In this document: positions 9,183-18,142 of the stretch, in pieces
Position numbering within the stretch: position 1 is the first letter of the stretch
Layout of the letters: every line of letters starts with the position of its first letter
Assembly: GCA_023400235.1 (NCBI GenBank)
Contig: JAEXFI010000027.1
Span: 1 to 64,000 of the forward strand
Reading direction: 5' to 3'
Length of the DNA: 64,000 nt
DNA from: Bacillota bacterium
Lineage (GTDB): Bacteria; Bacillota; Clostridia; Acetivibrionales; DSM-1351
The notes under the pieces: model-generated
Seen by the model: the letters and a program-made list of their open reading frames with translations, nothing else
Database searches by the model: none
What the model was told of the DNA's origin: nothing
Made by a program: the position numbers and the translations under genes

Positions 9183-9971
9183 ATGAAAAATGTAGTGATA
9201 ACCGGCAGTACGCGGGGTATAGGGTTTTCTATGGCAGCGGAGTTTCTGAGAGCCGGATGCAATGTTACGCTGTCCGGCAGGAGTGAAACATTACCGGAAG
9301 CGGCCAGTGCTTCACTGTCGCTCTTTAAGGACAAATACATCTATGTCTCGTGCAACGTCCAAAAAAAAATAAGTCTGCAAAACCTCTGGGATGCTTCTTT
9401 GGAAAAATGGGGAAGGATAGATATATGGATCAATAACGCGGGGCAAAACACGCCGCACATATTTTCGTGGGAGACGGGCGAAACTTACACTGAAAACATT
9501 ATTAAGACAAATATTACCGGCATGATATATGGTTCACAAATTGCGGCAGCGGGTATGATCAAACAGGGGCATGGCGCGATATACAGCATGGAGGGTCTGG
9601 GCTCTAACAACATGATACAGCTCAAGACAATATTGTACGGTACCACCAAACACGCATTAACGTATTTTATGAAAGGGCTTGCCAAGGAATTGGAAGGCAC
9701 AGGATTAATAGCGGGGCGGTTATCTCCGGGCATGATGCTGACTGATTTTATCACAAAAACGCCCGACGGTGAGCAGTCTGAGGTCATAGCAGATGAGAAG
9801 TTCAGAAAGATATTCAATATATTGGCAGACAAACCCGAAACGGTCGCAAAATTTTTCATACCAAGAATACTCAACAACGCCAAGAACGACGCTCAAATTG
9901 CTTTTCTGACAAACAGAAAGGCTACATGGCGTTTTATAACGGCGGGCTTCCGCAAAGACAGGCTGATTTAG
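9183..9971 (+). CDS. Short-chain dehydrogenase/reductase
   Basis: A classical SDR of 262 residues. The Rossmann motif TGSTRGIGFSMA is at residues 7-18, INNAGQN follows at the central strand, and the active-site part has YSMEGLGS then YGTTKHALTYF, giving the YxxxK pair (Tyr and Lys present; the usual Ser precedes them in the GLGSNN region). NAD(P)-dependent oxidation or reduction of an unknown alcohol or ketone is expected. It pairs with the flavodoxin gene upstream, which suggests a shared redox role. SD AAGGAGGAG precedes ATG 9183. Confidence 0.85.
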   Translation: MKNVVITGSTRGIGFSMAAEFLRAGCNVTLSGRSETLPEAASASLSLFKDKYIYVSCNVQKKISLQNLWDASLEKWGRIDIWINNAGQNTPHIFSWETGETYTENIIKTNITGMIYGSQIAAAGMIKQGHGAIYSMEGLGSNNMIQLKTILYGTTKHALTYFMKGLAKELEGTGLIAGRLSPGMMLTDFITKTPDGEQSEVIADEKFRKIFNILADKPETVAKFFIPRILNNAKNDAQIAFLTNRKATWRFITAGFRKDRLI

Positions 9972-10187
9972 AACAAAGAGGCCTAATAACTAAACAAATA
10001 AACGAATCAGAACCCGAATAAATGATACAGGAGTGCGTATCTTATGATGAGAAAGGTCAACTGGTACCAACTTCTTGTTTGAATATTGGAATTGCAGGAG
10101 TAAACAAATGTGAAAAACGGGTCTCTATAAAAATACATTTGAGTACGTAAATGCCTGTTTTCAGGGGTACACTATATCCCAAACTTT

Positions 10188-11513
10188 TCATTTTTGTGGG
10201 TAAAACGGCTTAGTGAGCAATTCATTTTTTGATTCTTGTATCCTTCTAATCATACCACACAACAAAATTCCTGTTTCCGCCACTCCGTAAGTACTCGATT
10301 TAGCTGCTATGTCATAATTCTTAGCCGCACCCCATTCAAAACCAGCAAAATACTTGCAATGATTTATTCGTTCGCGCTCCACCTTTAGTATCTTGTCCTT
10401 TGCGTGTTCCTTAGTCATTTGGTCCCGCTCTACAACACGGGATATTTTCTGTTCCATGGAAGAACTGATAAAGATATGTACCGCATTTTTATGTTCTTTT
10501 AATACAAAATTAGCTAATCGCCCTACTATGACACAAGAATGTTCACGCGCTAAATCACTGATTACTTCCGATTCAGCATGATATAAGGCTTCATATCTTG
10601 TTGGCTCATCCTCCTGGTATGCGGCATTCTGCGCATATAAATCAAACAAAATGCTATTCGTCAATTTCTGCTCATGCTTTTTCACGTAATTTTCTGTGCA
10701 ACCGCTTTTTTGAGCTACCATCTGTATCAATTCTGCGTCATAATAGGCTATACCGAATTCTTCTGCGATCATTTTACCGATCTCTCGTCCACCGCTGCCA
10801 AATTCGCGTGAAATCGTAACAACCAGATTTTCCTTTTTATCCTCTGCTTCTTCTTGCGCAGACTCTGCATCTGGGAATAGCCATTTTGTAAAACAAATCA
10901 GCTTTCTTCCAAATATTCTTGCAAACATACCAACCGTCAGTGCAGCAATGACCGTACCTTCCCGAACTCCATCCAGATGGTGGAATATTTGAAATGATAT
11001 TACGACTGCGATCAATGTCGTAGACATATCAAATGCTATTTTTGTAATCCCGAATTCTGTTTTTGTTCTGACTGTCACTGCTCTGACAAAAGACTCTCCA
11101 GGCAGCATAATTACATTTGCAATTACCTCAATATACACACCAAAGCCCAAAATAATACATCCAAACAATAAAGATACTATTTTCGACGGATAATAAGTAG
11201 GATTCAATGCCCCAAGAAGGGACATTGAGCTGTCAATGAAATATCCAAATAATATTGAGACTGGAATTTGTAGTAAATTTACTTTTTCAAATTTTTTTCC
11301 CAATATCATAATCTGTAATGCGATCAATATAAAGCTGAATACGATTGTGAACTGTCCAAGTGTTGGTTTAAAGCCTAAACTTAATACATAGGGAATACTA
11401 GAAATGGGGGAGGTTCCAAGATTTGCTTTTGTCACAAGGCTTACTCCAAAGGAATTAAGATATAATCCGATTAAAAATATTAAATATCGTTTTGCTGTTT
11501 CTTTTCTTGTCAT
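10188..11513 (-). CDS. YczE-like membrane domain fused to cytidylate-kinase-like domain
   Basis: A 441-residue fusion. The first 210 residues have five to six membrane segments of the YczE/YitT type (YLIFLIGLYLNSFGVSLVTKANLGTSPISSIPY). After an acidic linker (AESAQEEAEDKKEN) comes a cytoplasmic cytidylate-kinase-like P-loop domain (VVTISREFGSGGREIGKMIAEEFG, then CVIVGRLANFVL and the Arg-rich lid region RVVERDQMTKEHA). Such fusions occur in Firmicutes; substrate and role are not established. It is transcribed right after the MarR gene (32-base gap), so that regulator probably controls it. I cannot tell whether the kinase part phosphorylates a nucleotide. Confidence 0.8.
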   Translation of the reverse strand: MTRKETAKRYLIFLIGLYLNSFGVSLVTKANLGTSPISSIPYVLSLGFKPTLGQFTIVFSFILIALQIMILGKKFEKVNLLQIPVSILFGYFIDSSMSLLGALNPTYYPSKIVSLLFGCIILGFGVYIEVIANVIMLPGESFVRAVTVRTKTEFGITKIAFDMSTTLIAVVISFQIFHHLDGVREGTVIAALTVGMFARIFGRKLICFTKWLFPDAESAQEEAEDKKENLVVTISREFGSGGREIGKMIAEEFGIAYYDAELIQMVAQKSGCTENYVKKHEQKLTNSILFDLYAQNAAYQEDEPTRYEALYHAESEVISDLAREHSCVIVGRLANFVLKEHKNAVHIFISSSMEQKISRVVERDQMTKEHAKDKILKVERERINHCKYFAGFEWGAAKNYDIAAKSSTYGVAETGILLCGMIRRIQESKNELLTKPFYPQK

Positions 11514-11545
11514 AATTTTAGCCCTTTACTTTATTTCTCTCAAGT

Positions 11546-11956
11546 TTATTCTTTTAAATTCCTATTAACTTTCATAAGAAGATTTAGCAATTGATGAATT
11601 TCTTCCTCTGTAAAACCCTTCAATGCTTTTTTCTCCACTTCCTCAAAGGTATTCTTAACATATCCTGCTTTTTCCAGCCCCAGTTCGGTCAGGGAGACAA
11701 GACTGCTTCTTCGATTATCCGAGTTTGTTTTCCTACCGATCAATCCATCTTTTTCCATAGTGGAAAGCATACTACTGACCGATGCCGGTTCAATCATACA
11801 ATTGATTGCAATATCCTTTTGTGCACATCCTTCATGTTCCGAAATATATTCTAAGACTTTCGGCTGCCCCAGGGATAAATTAGAAGGCAATAAATGCCCA
11901 TATACCAGTTTACTGAAAATTGTCTGGTTCTCTAACATAAGTCTATGATAATCCAT
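11546..11956 (-). CDS. MarR-family transcriptional regulator
   Basis: A 136-residue MarR winged-helix repressor: dimerisation helix at the start, recognition part QKDIAINCMIEPASVSSMLSTMEKDGLIGRKTNSDNRRSSLVSLTELG (the wing with DNRR is diagnostic), then a C-terminal dimer helix. It is the first gene of a two-gene unit with the membrane/kinase fusion. A strong palindromic operator lies 31-50 bases upstream of its start (11987-12006), so autoregulation and control of the fusion gene are likely. The inducer is unknown. Confidence 0.9.
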   Translation of the reverse strand: MDYHRLMLENQTIFSKLVYGHLLPSNLSLGQPKVLEYISEHEGCAQKDIAINCMIEPASVSSMLSTMEKDGLIGRKTNSDNRRSSLVSLTELGLEKAGYVKNTFEEVEKKALKGFTEEEIHQLLNLLMKVNRNLKE

Positions 11957-11975
11957 TTTTTTACTCCTTCCATTA

Positions 11976-12006
11976 TTAGAATTCTAACAGTTAGAATTCT
12001 AACTGT
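11976..12006 (-). promoter_or_regulatory. MarR operator, two overlapping palindromes
   Basis: TTAGAATTCTAA occurs twice, at 11976-11987 and 11991-12002, 15 bp centre to centre. The second is the core of a perfect 20-bp palindrome (11987-12006, ACAGTTAG...CTAACTGT). The position just upstream of marR and the MarR-like dyad support an operator. Confidence 0.8.
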
Positions 12007-12848
12007 CAATTTTTATTTCTGTGAAATTATTTCCGCTGTAACATTCTGGGGGCGATTGCTGACAGAACAACCGGGAAAAGGGTACCATTTTGAAAAGCTG
12101 GTTCCAGTTTACTAGCACATCTGTGCCACCTTCACTCGATTGAAGCAATCAGAACGCCACATTTTGAAGCGGCTGTGAGTTGTTTTTCACTGGAAAATGG
12201 AGAATGGACGTGGGTGGTCCAAGATGGTACTTCAGATAAAGACTTTGATAATTATGTTGGCAAGTCGATTGATGTAGAAATACGTTTATACAATGCAGCT
12301 TGAGTGAGAAATTGAATTTATTGATGACATCAAACAGAATTGAATAATGCCATAAGGCCCTTATTAATCCATTGGATATGATGAGGGCTTTATGGCATTG
12401 TGCAACAAGGGGTACAGTTTAAGTACTAATGATTCTCTATTCAGATTACAGAACAGTAACTCTCACATAGCCATAAATATGAATTGCTGTCTTACTATAA
12501 CTGTATGGAGATGGAAAAGATACACATCATCAAGCTACAACTGAATCTTATATTATGGTATGCGGCGAATGCGGATCCCTATGGCAGGACAACTCGCGCA
12601 AGTAAGGGAAAATCGAAGGCAGTATAGCGCTGCAAGAACTTTGCTATGATTTCCACATATGCCGGATAAGATATCTGGTATAGATTTATTAAGGCCACTT
12701 TACAATGGGATTAAAACGTTGCAATGCGGCCAGATTTTTTTGATTGCAATACTCACCTGTAATATTCTATAATTTATAAATACATATAAAAAGCTTGGTA
12801 CAGGCTGTATATTCTCCAAAAGAACTGCAATTATCCGAAATATAAATT
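12007..12848. other. Intergenic region with coding relics
   Basis: No intact gene. A frame ending at 12303 reads like the C-terminus of a real protein (HFEAAVSCFSLENGEWTW, then DFDNYVGKSIDVEIRLYNAA) but has no start or family I recognise. The rest, apart from the hairpin at 12346-12399, looks like decayed sequence. Confidence 0.5.
12346..12399. repeat. Long inverted repeat, possible terminator
   Basis: AATGCCATAAGGCCCT pairs with AGGGCTTTATGGCATT around a loop of about 22 bases, with few mismatches. There is no long U-tract after it, so it may be a terminator of a lost gene or the end of a small mobile relic. Confidence 0.5.
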
Positions 12849-13007
12849 TTGAATTTATTATGCTTAATCCAAAGATCAAAAGCATACCAGGATATGAAAG
12901 GGAGGATAGGAGATTACATGGCAATCTGTATAAGCAGGAGTTGCTTTATAAATTATAAACTATTACAATTTGGGGAGATTTCATATGCAGCAGGATACGT
13001 ACAATAC

Positions 13008-13218
13008 ACAGAGGTGAACAACCTCCTTGAAGGGATAACCCAGATCGCCGAGCAAACAAATCTGCTTGCACTTAACGCAGCAATTGAGTCTGCACGTGCA
13101 GGGGAGCAGGGAAAAGGCTTTGCCGTGGTTGCGGATGAGGTAAGGAAACTTGCAGAACAGAGTTCACGTATTGTTAAGGATATAGCAAAGGTTACAACCG
13201 AGATTTCAGGAAAATCAC
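13008..13218 (+). pseudogene. Methyl-accepting chemotaxis protein remnant
   Basis: About 70 residues of the conserved MCP signalling hairpin tip (ITQIAEQTNLLALNAAIESA, then AGEQGKGFAVVADEVRKLAEQSS) stand in an open frame whose upstream part does not match MCPs. The sensor, membrane and HAMP regions and the C-terminal methylation helix are missing. It is a deletion remnant of a chemoreceptor and is unlikely to function. Confidence 0.85.
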
Positions 13219-13295
13219 ACAAGGAAAGCCTTTTGGAATTTATATATTCCGGGCTGCAATGAGCATTATTTATTTCATGTTATGTCTTGAGTATG

Positions 13296-13490
13296 GACCC
13301 GGATTGTGAAGATTATTATAATAATTACACGGATTATGGTGACATGATAGATTATTTTTCCTCCAAATGGGCAGAAGAGTTTGAACAGCTTTATAAATTG
13401 GCGGTCATGTTTTCGAGAAACGGTGAGGCTGAAGTATCCCCAAAAGCTTTGATATTCTGTTTGAATTTCTGTAAGAGTCAGAGAGCGATG
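13296..13490 (+). pseudogene. Partial copy of the 4149-5720 gene
   Basis: The translation DPDCEDYYNNYTDYGDMIDY... SSKWAEEFEQLYKLAVMFSRNGE is nearly the same as residues 75-120 of the helical-repeat protein at 4149-5720. DNA similarity continues past a frameshift (AAGAGTCAGAGAGCGATGA is shared, at 13471 and 4543). The rest of the gene is absent, so this is a decayed fragment from a local duplication. Confidence 0.85.
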
Positions 13491-13507
13491 ATAGGCACCA
13501 TTTTTTC

Positions 13508-13804
13508 TTGGAAGGTCTTTCGCTGATAGCAAAAAAAATTTATATGCATTCTCACGCATTCGGTGAAGTTATGATACCAGCAAGTGCGCACAGACAGTTG
13601 GCTGCTTTGGTGTCACAGGGTAAGGTTTATGTTGTGAACGAAACGGAACTTGATCCGAAGCAAAGAATTGTATATGACATGGTTTACAATCAATTGGCCA
13701 AAGTAATGATAGACCCTCGAAAGCCCAACAAGTATAAGGGTGAGACTTGCTCGCTGGGGAATATGCCAAGATCAGAAGAAAGCGTAGGAGGTGAACTATG
13801 CTAA
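13508..13804 (+). CDS. Orphan ORF, probably a C-terminal fragment
   Basis: A 98-codon frame beginning at TTG. Its core (MIPASAHRQLAALVSQGKVYVVNETELDPKQ, then IVYDMVYNQLAKVMIDPRKPNKYKGETCSLGNM) reads like a genuine protein, perhaps a PIN-like or other small nuclease-type C-terminal half, but I cannot assign it with confidence. It overlaps the MerR start by seven bases and its last residues come from the MerR ribosome site, so the original C-terminus may be lost. It sits in a cluster of remnants and is probably not functional. Confidence 0.35.
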   Translation: MEGLSLIAKKIYMHSHAFGEVMIPASAHRQLAALVSQGKVYVVNETELDPKQRIVYDMVYNQLAKVMIDPRKPNKYKGETCSLGNMPRSEESVGGELC

Positions 13805-14610
13805 AAATCGGAGAATTCTCAACGCTAACCGGAATCAGCATACATATGCTCCGAAACTATGACAAGATTGGGCTTCTCAAGCCGGAACAGATAGACCGTA
13901 TGAACAACTACAGGTTTTACGGCGAAAAGCAAATTGTCCGTGCAAATCATATTCAGGTGTTAAAAAGCCTTGGCTTTGGTCTAAATGAAATATCTGAAAT
14001 TCTTATGGATAAAATATCGGACGACAGGGTCAGAACTTTTCTAAAAAACAAGATAAGAAAAAAAGAAGAAAGCCTGTTAATAACGGAAAAACAGATTGCG
14101 CAGATGAGGCAGGCACTTAATGAGTTAGGTACGCAGAACGAATGTACATTGTCCGTCAGTGTTAAGAGACTTTCCTCACGTAGATTAGTCAGTCTGCGCG
14201 ACGTTATACGGGAATTCACCGAAGAAGGGCTACTGTGGAAACGCCTTGACATGGCATGCAGGGCAAATGAAATCAGGCTTGCAGATGTGCAATATTGTAT
14301 GGCAATGACGCACAGCATGGATTTTGAAAATAAATCAATAGACACTGAGGTATTCAGAGTTGTTGAGCAGGCTGGACCGGACATAAAGGAATTGAGATTT
14401 TGGGAGATGCCTGAGACCGAAGCCGCAGTCGTAGCCTTTCAGGGCAAATACAGTCGGTTGGGTGACATCAATAGATATATTTATCATTGGATTATAGAAA
14501 ACGGTTACGGGATATCGGGGAAGGCGTTTAACATCTATTATATATCTCCTGAAAATGAAGCAAACCAGGAGAACTTTGTCACAGAAATCTGCTACCCCAT
14601 TAAAAGATAG
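13798..14610 (+). CDS. MerR-family regulator with effector-binding domain
   Basis: A 270-residue regulator. The N-terminal MerR helix-turn-helix (LKIGEFSTLTGISIHMLRNYDKIGLLKPEQID) is followed by a coiled-coil dimer helix and a C-terminal GyrI-like effector-binding domain of about 150 residues, as in BmrR and related small-molecule sensors. GGAGGTG precedes ATG 13798. It is 76 bases ahead of the BtrH_N-domain gene and probably controls it. The inducer is unknown. Confidence 0.9.
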   Translation: MLKIGEFSTLTGISIHMLRNYDKIGLLKPEQIDRMNNYRFYGEKQIVRANHIQVLKSLGFGLNEISEILMDKISDDRVRTFLKNKIRKKEESLLITEKQIAQMRQALNELGTQNECTLSVSVKRLSSRRLVSLRDVIREFTEEGLLWKRLDMACRANEIRLADVQYCMAMTHSMDFENKSIDTEVFRVVEQAGPDIKELRFWEMPETEAAVVAFQGKYSRLGDINRYIYHWIIENGYGISGKAFNIYYISPENEANQENFVTEICYPIKR

Positions 14611-14686
14611 TTCTTGACTCTCGCACAATGCGAGGGTATATGCTCCTGTTATAAAAAATGAGTTATATGACAGGAGATTTTGATTT

Positions 14687-15742
14687 ATGAGTTTGAAATT
14701 AATAATACTAAAGCATCACATGGATGACTACGAATGTATGTGGAACGGAATAGAGGATTTATATATGCGAGATACTGGAGAAAAACTTCCGCCGAGCTTC
14801 TTTTTCAGTCTCTCATCATTCGGTTCGTTCTGTTACATGAAAACGCCGAAGTCGGACCTTAAACGAATGGTTGCACTTGGAGACGGACGCACAAAGCAGA
14901 TGTATGAATTTCTTGCTCCCATTGCAGGATTTGAATACAAGCATCATGAGTATAAAACATTTGAACAGGCAATCAAGAAGGCAAAGTCGGAAATTGATGT
15001 CGGGTATCCGCTTGTTTTGGGGGCTCTGGATATGTACTATCTGCCATACTTTTCAAAGCTGTATCATGGAGAACATATTCCCTTTCACTATGTTTTGATG
15101 ATCGGCTATAACGATGATACACAGTGCATTTATCTGCTTGACTGCGGACGAGAAGAGGTGATAACGCTTAACTACGATGAACTGCGTCACGCATGGGATT
15201 GCAGCTATATGGGCTTGTCAAAGCCAAACACTGTCTGCACAGTCAGAATGAATGCAACAAAGAACAAATACCGGATTGCAAAAGAAGCACTGGCGAAAAG
15301 AGGCGGGATGTTTTTGAATCCGCCGGTGAGCTTTCTTGGTAGAAAAGGATTTCAGAAATTTATAAATGAGTTGCCCAAACTAAAAAATGAGCTCGTGAAA
15401 GAGGATTATGATAAGATACTCGCCAACATGGTGACTTTTTTTGGCACAGTACCAACAGTTCCAAACGCTTTAAAAGGAATCCAAGGGCCTGACGAGGTGA
15501 ACTTTAGCGGTGGCTTTGACAAAATTAGCCGTGTACTAAGGGATATAGGAAGAGAATATGGGGAGGAGTCATGGCTTGAGGTGTCTGGTCGTTTTGAAGA
15601 AGGCGCCGCAATTATTTCTGAAATCACAAACAGCATTGTGACCTATCTCACTGGAGAAAACGACAAGACAGACGAACTACCGAGACTATTCACAACTGTA
15701 ATGGAAATCATAACGGATGGGTTTGTTCTTTTAGGAAGATAA
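14687..15742 (+). CDS. BtrH N-terminal domain protein
   Basis: A 351-residue protein with the butirosin biosynthesis protein H N-terminal fold. The papain/C39-like pattern includes SLSSFGSFCYM early, YPLVLGALDMYYLPYF, HIPFHYVLMIGYND and IYLLDCG, and the C-terminal half resembles the domain that accompanies BtrH_N. BtrH-type enzymes transfer an acyl group from an acyl-carrier protein to an amine in natural-product assembly. Here there is no carrier protein or glycoside cluster nearby, only the MerR gene upstream, so the substrate is unknown. A peptidase or amidase role is an alternative. GACAGGAG precedes ATG 14687. Confidence 0.75.
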   Translation: MSLKLIILKHHMDDYECMWNGIEDLYMRDTGEKLPPSFFFSLSSFGSFCYMKTPKSDLKRMVALGDGRTKQMYEFLAPIAGFEYKHHEYKTFEQAIKKAKSEIDVGYPLVLGALDMYYLPYFSKLYHGEHIPFHYVLMIGYNDDTQCIYLLDCGREEVITLNYDELRHAWDCSYMGLSKPNTVCTVRMNATKNKYRIAKEALAKRGGMFLNPPVSFLGRKGFQKFINELPKLKNELVKEDYDKILANMVTFFGTVPTVPNALKGIQGPDEVNFSGGFDKISRVLRDIGREYGEESWLEVSGRFEEGAAIISEITNSIVTYLTGENDKTDELPRLFTTVMEIITDGFVLLGR

Positions 15743-16135
15743 CCTTCCGGACTAAATCCAACGGTAATGAATTAAACGTCGGATGGAATTTCAACTTGAA
15801 ACACGGCAAAAACGGTTATGGGAGATAAAAATTATACCACAGAATTTATAAAACAGCTGTTACAAAAACTAAGCGTGAGGAAAAGAAGCTGACTCAGGTA
15901 ATTGAGGAGAAAGTATTAGCGTTGAAGTTGTGCAATTTAGATGTTATAGCCTAGTGAGTGGTCAGGATGGATATTGACGGGAAACTGTGGCACAAAGAAA
16001 CTCGGCATGGCTGAAATCTGTTATATTTAATGTTGTTTGAGCATTGAAATAAGTTGGAATATTTATTATGCTTTGATAAAAAGATATTATTAAAGCACTT
16101 AGGAAAGGAAAGTACATCTGTGAATAAATGAGCAG
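15743..16135. other. Intergenic, relics only
   Basis: Contains short frames such as KTKREEKKLTQVIEEKVLALKLC that look like decayed coding sequence, with no start or family match. No clear terminator was seen after the BtrH_N gene. Confidence 0.4.
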
Positions 16136-17140
16136 ATGTGTAAAACTATAATGATAAAATTAAATGATTATTTATACTCAGGCGATACCGTTCTTAAGAT
16201 ATTACAGAGATATACTGAGGATTTGAAGCAGTCGGCCATAGAAACTCATAATCAGATTGATCTTGTGCACTGTAATTTTCTGCTTCAAATTGCAGAGCTT
16301 TTACAGCACAACCAATTCCTGACTTCACAGTCTCAGCGTATTCGCGAGTTCTATAAACATATGGCAAATGAATATCCCTTTCTTGCATTTACTTTTAAGG
16401 GCCGAATTAAATCTCTGATACGCGCTGAATCAAAGTTTAACGGATACATTGTGGAATACATTTACGAATACTATATTAAACACGGCAATTATCCTTCTAT
16501 TCCTGAACTGAAAAATGCTTTAAGCTGTTTCCGGGATCTGATTGCATACAGAATCGTGATTTCTCTTCCCAAATGTCATCTGAAAGAAGGTGAGATATGC
16601 TCCGAGGAAGAAAATAAATACCTGTATGATGTTGCCAACCAGCTGCTTGGTTTCCTTGAGGAAAGCGGATTTACCGCAGAGCTGGCTTCATTTACGAGGC
16701 AGAAAAAATCGCCATTGTTGAGAGAGAGCGTAAGCCCATATTATAAAGACTATGTTGCAAATCCAGAGCCTAGTGGCTATCGTTCGCTACATATAACATT
16801 TTATGATAACATTGCTCGTTGTTATGTGGAAGTACAACTTCGTACAAAAGAAATGGACGATTTCGCTGAAATTGGTCCTGCCAATCATTTAGGTTACGAA
16901 AAACGACAGGAAAGAGAAAGAGCTAAACGAGATGCAATTCCAGAAGGAGAAAGTATTTATTTTGACGATGCTTATGAAAGAGGTATCCTGCTGCAGCAGC
17001 TGGAATTATCAAAATTAGATGTAAACATGTTTTCAGCAATGAACAATTCACTTATCAACGATGGTTGTGGCCTATACCGTGGAAGACTTATTCTTCCGTA
17101 TGAGCATCTTTCAAGATTCCAGAATGACCTTATTGATTAA
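16136..17140 (+). CDS. RelA/SpoT-domain protein, putative alarmone synthetase
   Basis: A 334-residue protein with one RelA/SpoT nucleotidyltransferase domain. Visible motifs are KGRIKSLIRAESK (ATP-binding Arg/Lys/Ser), FRDLIAYRIVI (acidic metal ligand), YKDYVANPEPSGYRSLHITF (the GTP-side Tyr loop) and VEVQLRTKEMDDFAEIGPANHLGYE (EVQLRT with His-x-x-Tyr). No HD hydrolase, TGS or ACT domain is present, so it is a small stand-alone synthetase of (p)ppGpp or (p)ppApp type. The long helical N-terminus (about 90 residues) and the C-terminal extension are unlike short RelQ/RelP. It stands alone among accessory genes. The start is uncertain: ATG 16136 and in-frame ATG 16151 both lack a good SD. Confidence 0.8.
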   Translation: MCKTIMIKLNDYLYSGDTVLKILQRYTEDLKQSAIETHNQIDLVHCNFLLQIAELLQHNQFLTSQSQRIREFYKHMANEYPFLAFTFKGRIKSLIRAESKFNGYIVEYIYEYYIKHGNYPSIPELKNALSCFRDLIAYRIVISLPKCHLKEGEICSEEENKYLYDVANQLLGFLEESGFTAELASFTRQKKSPLLRESVSPYYKDYVANPEPSGYRSLHITFYDNIARCYVEVQLRTKEMDDFAEIGPANHLGYEKRQERERAKRDAIPEGESIYFDDAYERGILLQQLELSKLDVNMFSAMNNSLINDGCGLYRGRLILPYEHLSRFQNDLID

Positions 17141-17404
17141 TAAATTGTTGAGCAAAACGACATTGTTTAAGTGCCCTGCTAATTCTGGTACTGCTGTTTA
17201 CTAAATTTATAGTTGAGTTAGTAAATTAGATGTGCTAATCTTGGGGCAGAGCAGGTTAGATATTGGGCGTTCACGAGAGAACGGATTAGATGTTTTTTTA
17301 AATATTTTGAGGTTGAATTATTAATTGTAAATTTGAACTTCCACAGTCTGACTCTAATTTTTCCAACTTTCATATTTACTTGTGGCTATAAGAAGGTGAT
17401 TAAT

Positions 17405-18142
17405 ATGAAGATTGCAATTTGTGATGACGATTTGAAACAACTCGAGGAAATTAAAGCAGCGATCATGGAGTATGCAAAGGCATATCCGGTACAGAACTAT
17501 GATATAGAATGTTTTGATAATCCACTTCAATTTTTGCAGCGATATGAAAAATCTGAAGGCTATGACGTTTTACTGCTGGATATTTGCATGCCCGGTATTT
17601 TGGGTACCGAGGTTGCAAAAGAGATCCGTAAAAAACAGGATAAAAATGAAATTATTTTTTTAACATCAAGCCCTGATTATGCGGTAGAAGCATTTTCTCT
17701 TAATGCAGCTCACTATATTATCAAGCCTTTTTCTTCAGAGCAGTTTTTTGAAGCCATGAATAGAGCAACTGAGAAATTTAAAGAAAAGGAAACAAAAAAA
17801 ATCACTTTAAAACTTAGAAATGGTGTAATTAGAACGGTTGAACAAAATGAAATTATGTATGTTGAAAGCTACCTGCACTCCAAAAATGTTTATTTAAATA
17901 ATGGAGAATGTATCGAGTCAAGACAAACTATTCTGGAGCTTTCTTCCATATTGGGAGTGACTGAAAGCGGACAGTTTATATCTCCGTATAAAGGGTTTAT
18001 TGTCAATCAGAAAAGCATTAGGGGGATTGGCCCTGATAAAATTACATTAAAGAATGGCTATCAGATACCAATAGTAAGACGAAATTTCACTGCCATCAAA
18101 GAAAAATATTTTAGCTATACTTTCAGAACGGAGCAGGACTAA
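17405..18142 (+). CDS. LytTR-family response regulator (AgrA-like)
   Basis: A 245-residue two-component regulator. The receiver domain has the acidic pocket ICDDD, phospho-acceptor Asp59 in LLLDICMPG, conserved Thr/Ser (FLTSS) and Lys (IIKPF). The C-terminal LytTR DNA-binding domain begins near residue 135 (KITLKLRNGVIRTVEQNEIMYVES...). The start is ATG 17405 after AGAAGGTG; the longer upstream frame is not needed. It is directly followed (stop TAA, then ATG) by the GHKL kinase, an AgrCA-like pair. I saw no AgrD-type peptide. It may control the SLH gene downstream. Confidence 0.9.
   Translation: MKIAICDDDLKQLEEIKAAIMEYAKAYPVQNYDIECFDNPLQFLQRYEKSEGYDVLLLDICMPGILGTEVAKEIRKKQDKNEIIFLTSSPDYAVEAFSLNAAHYIIKPFSSEQFFEAMNRATEKFKEKETKKITLKLRNGVIRTVEQNEIMYVESYLHSKNVYLNNGECIESRQTILELSSILGVTESGQFISPYKGFIVNQKSIRGIGPDKITLKNGYQIPIVRRNFTAIKEKYFSYTFRTEQD

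Noticed and set aside
12346..12399. Inverted repeat considered as an insertion-sequence end
   Set aside because: No transposase, no target duplication and only one copy seen in the window; kept only as an inverted repeat.
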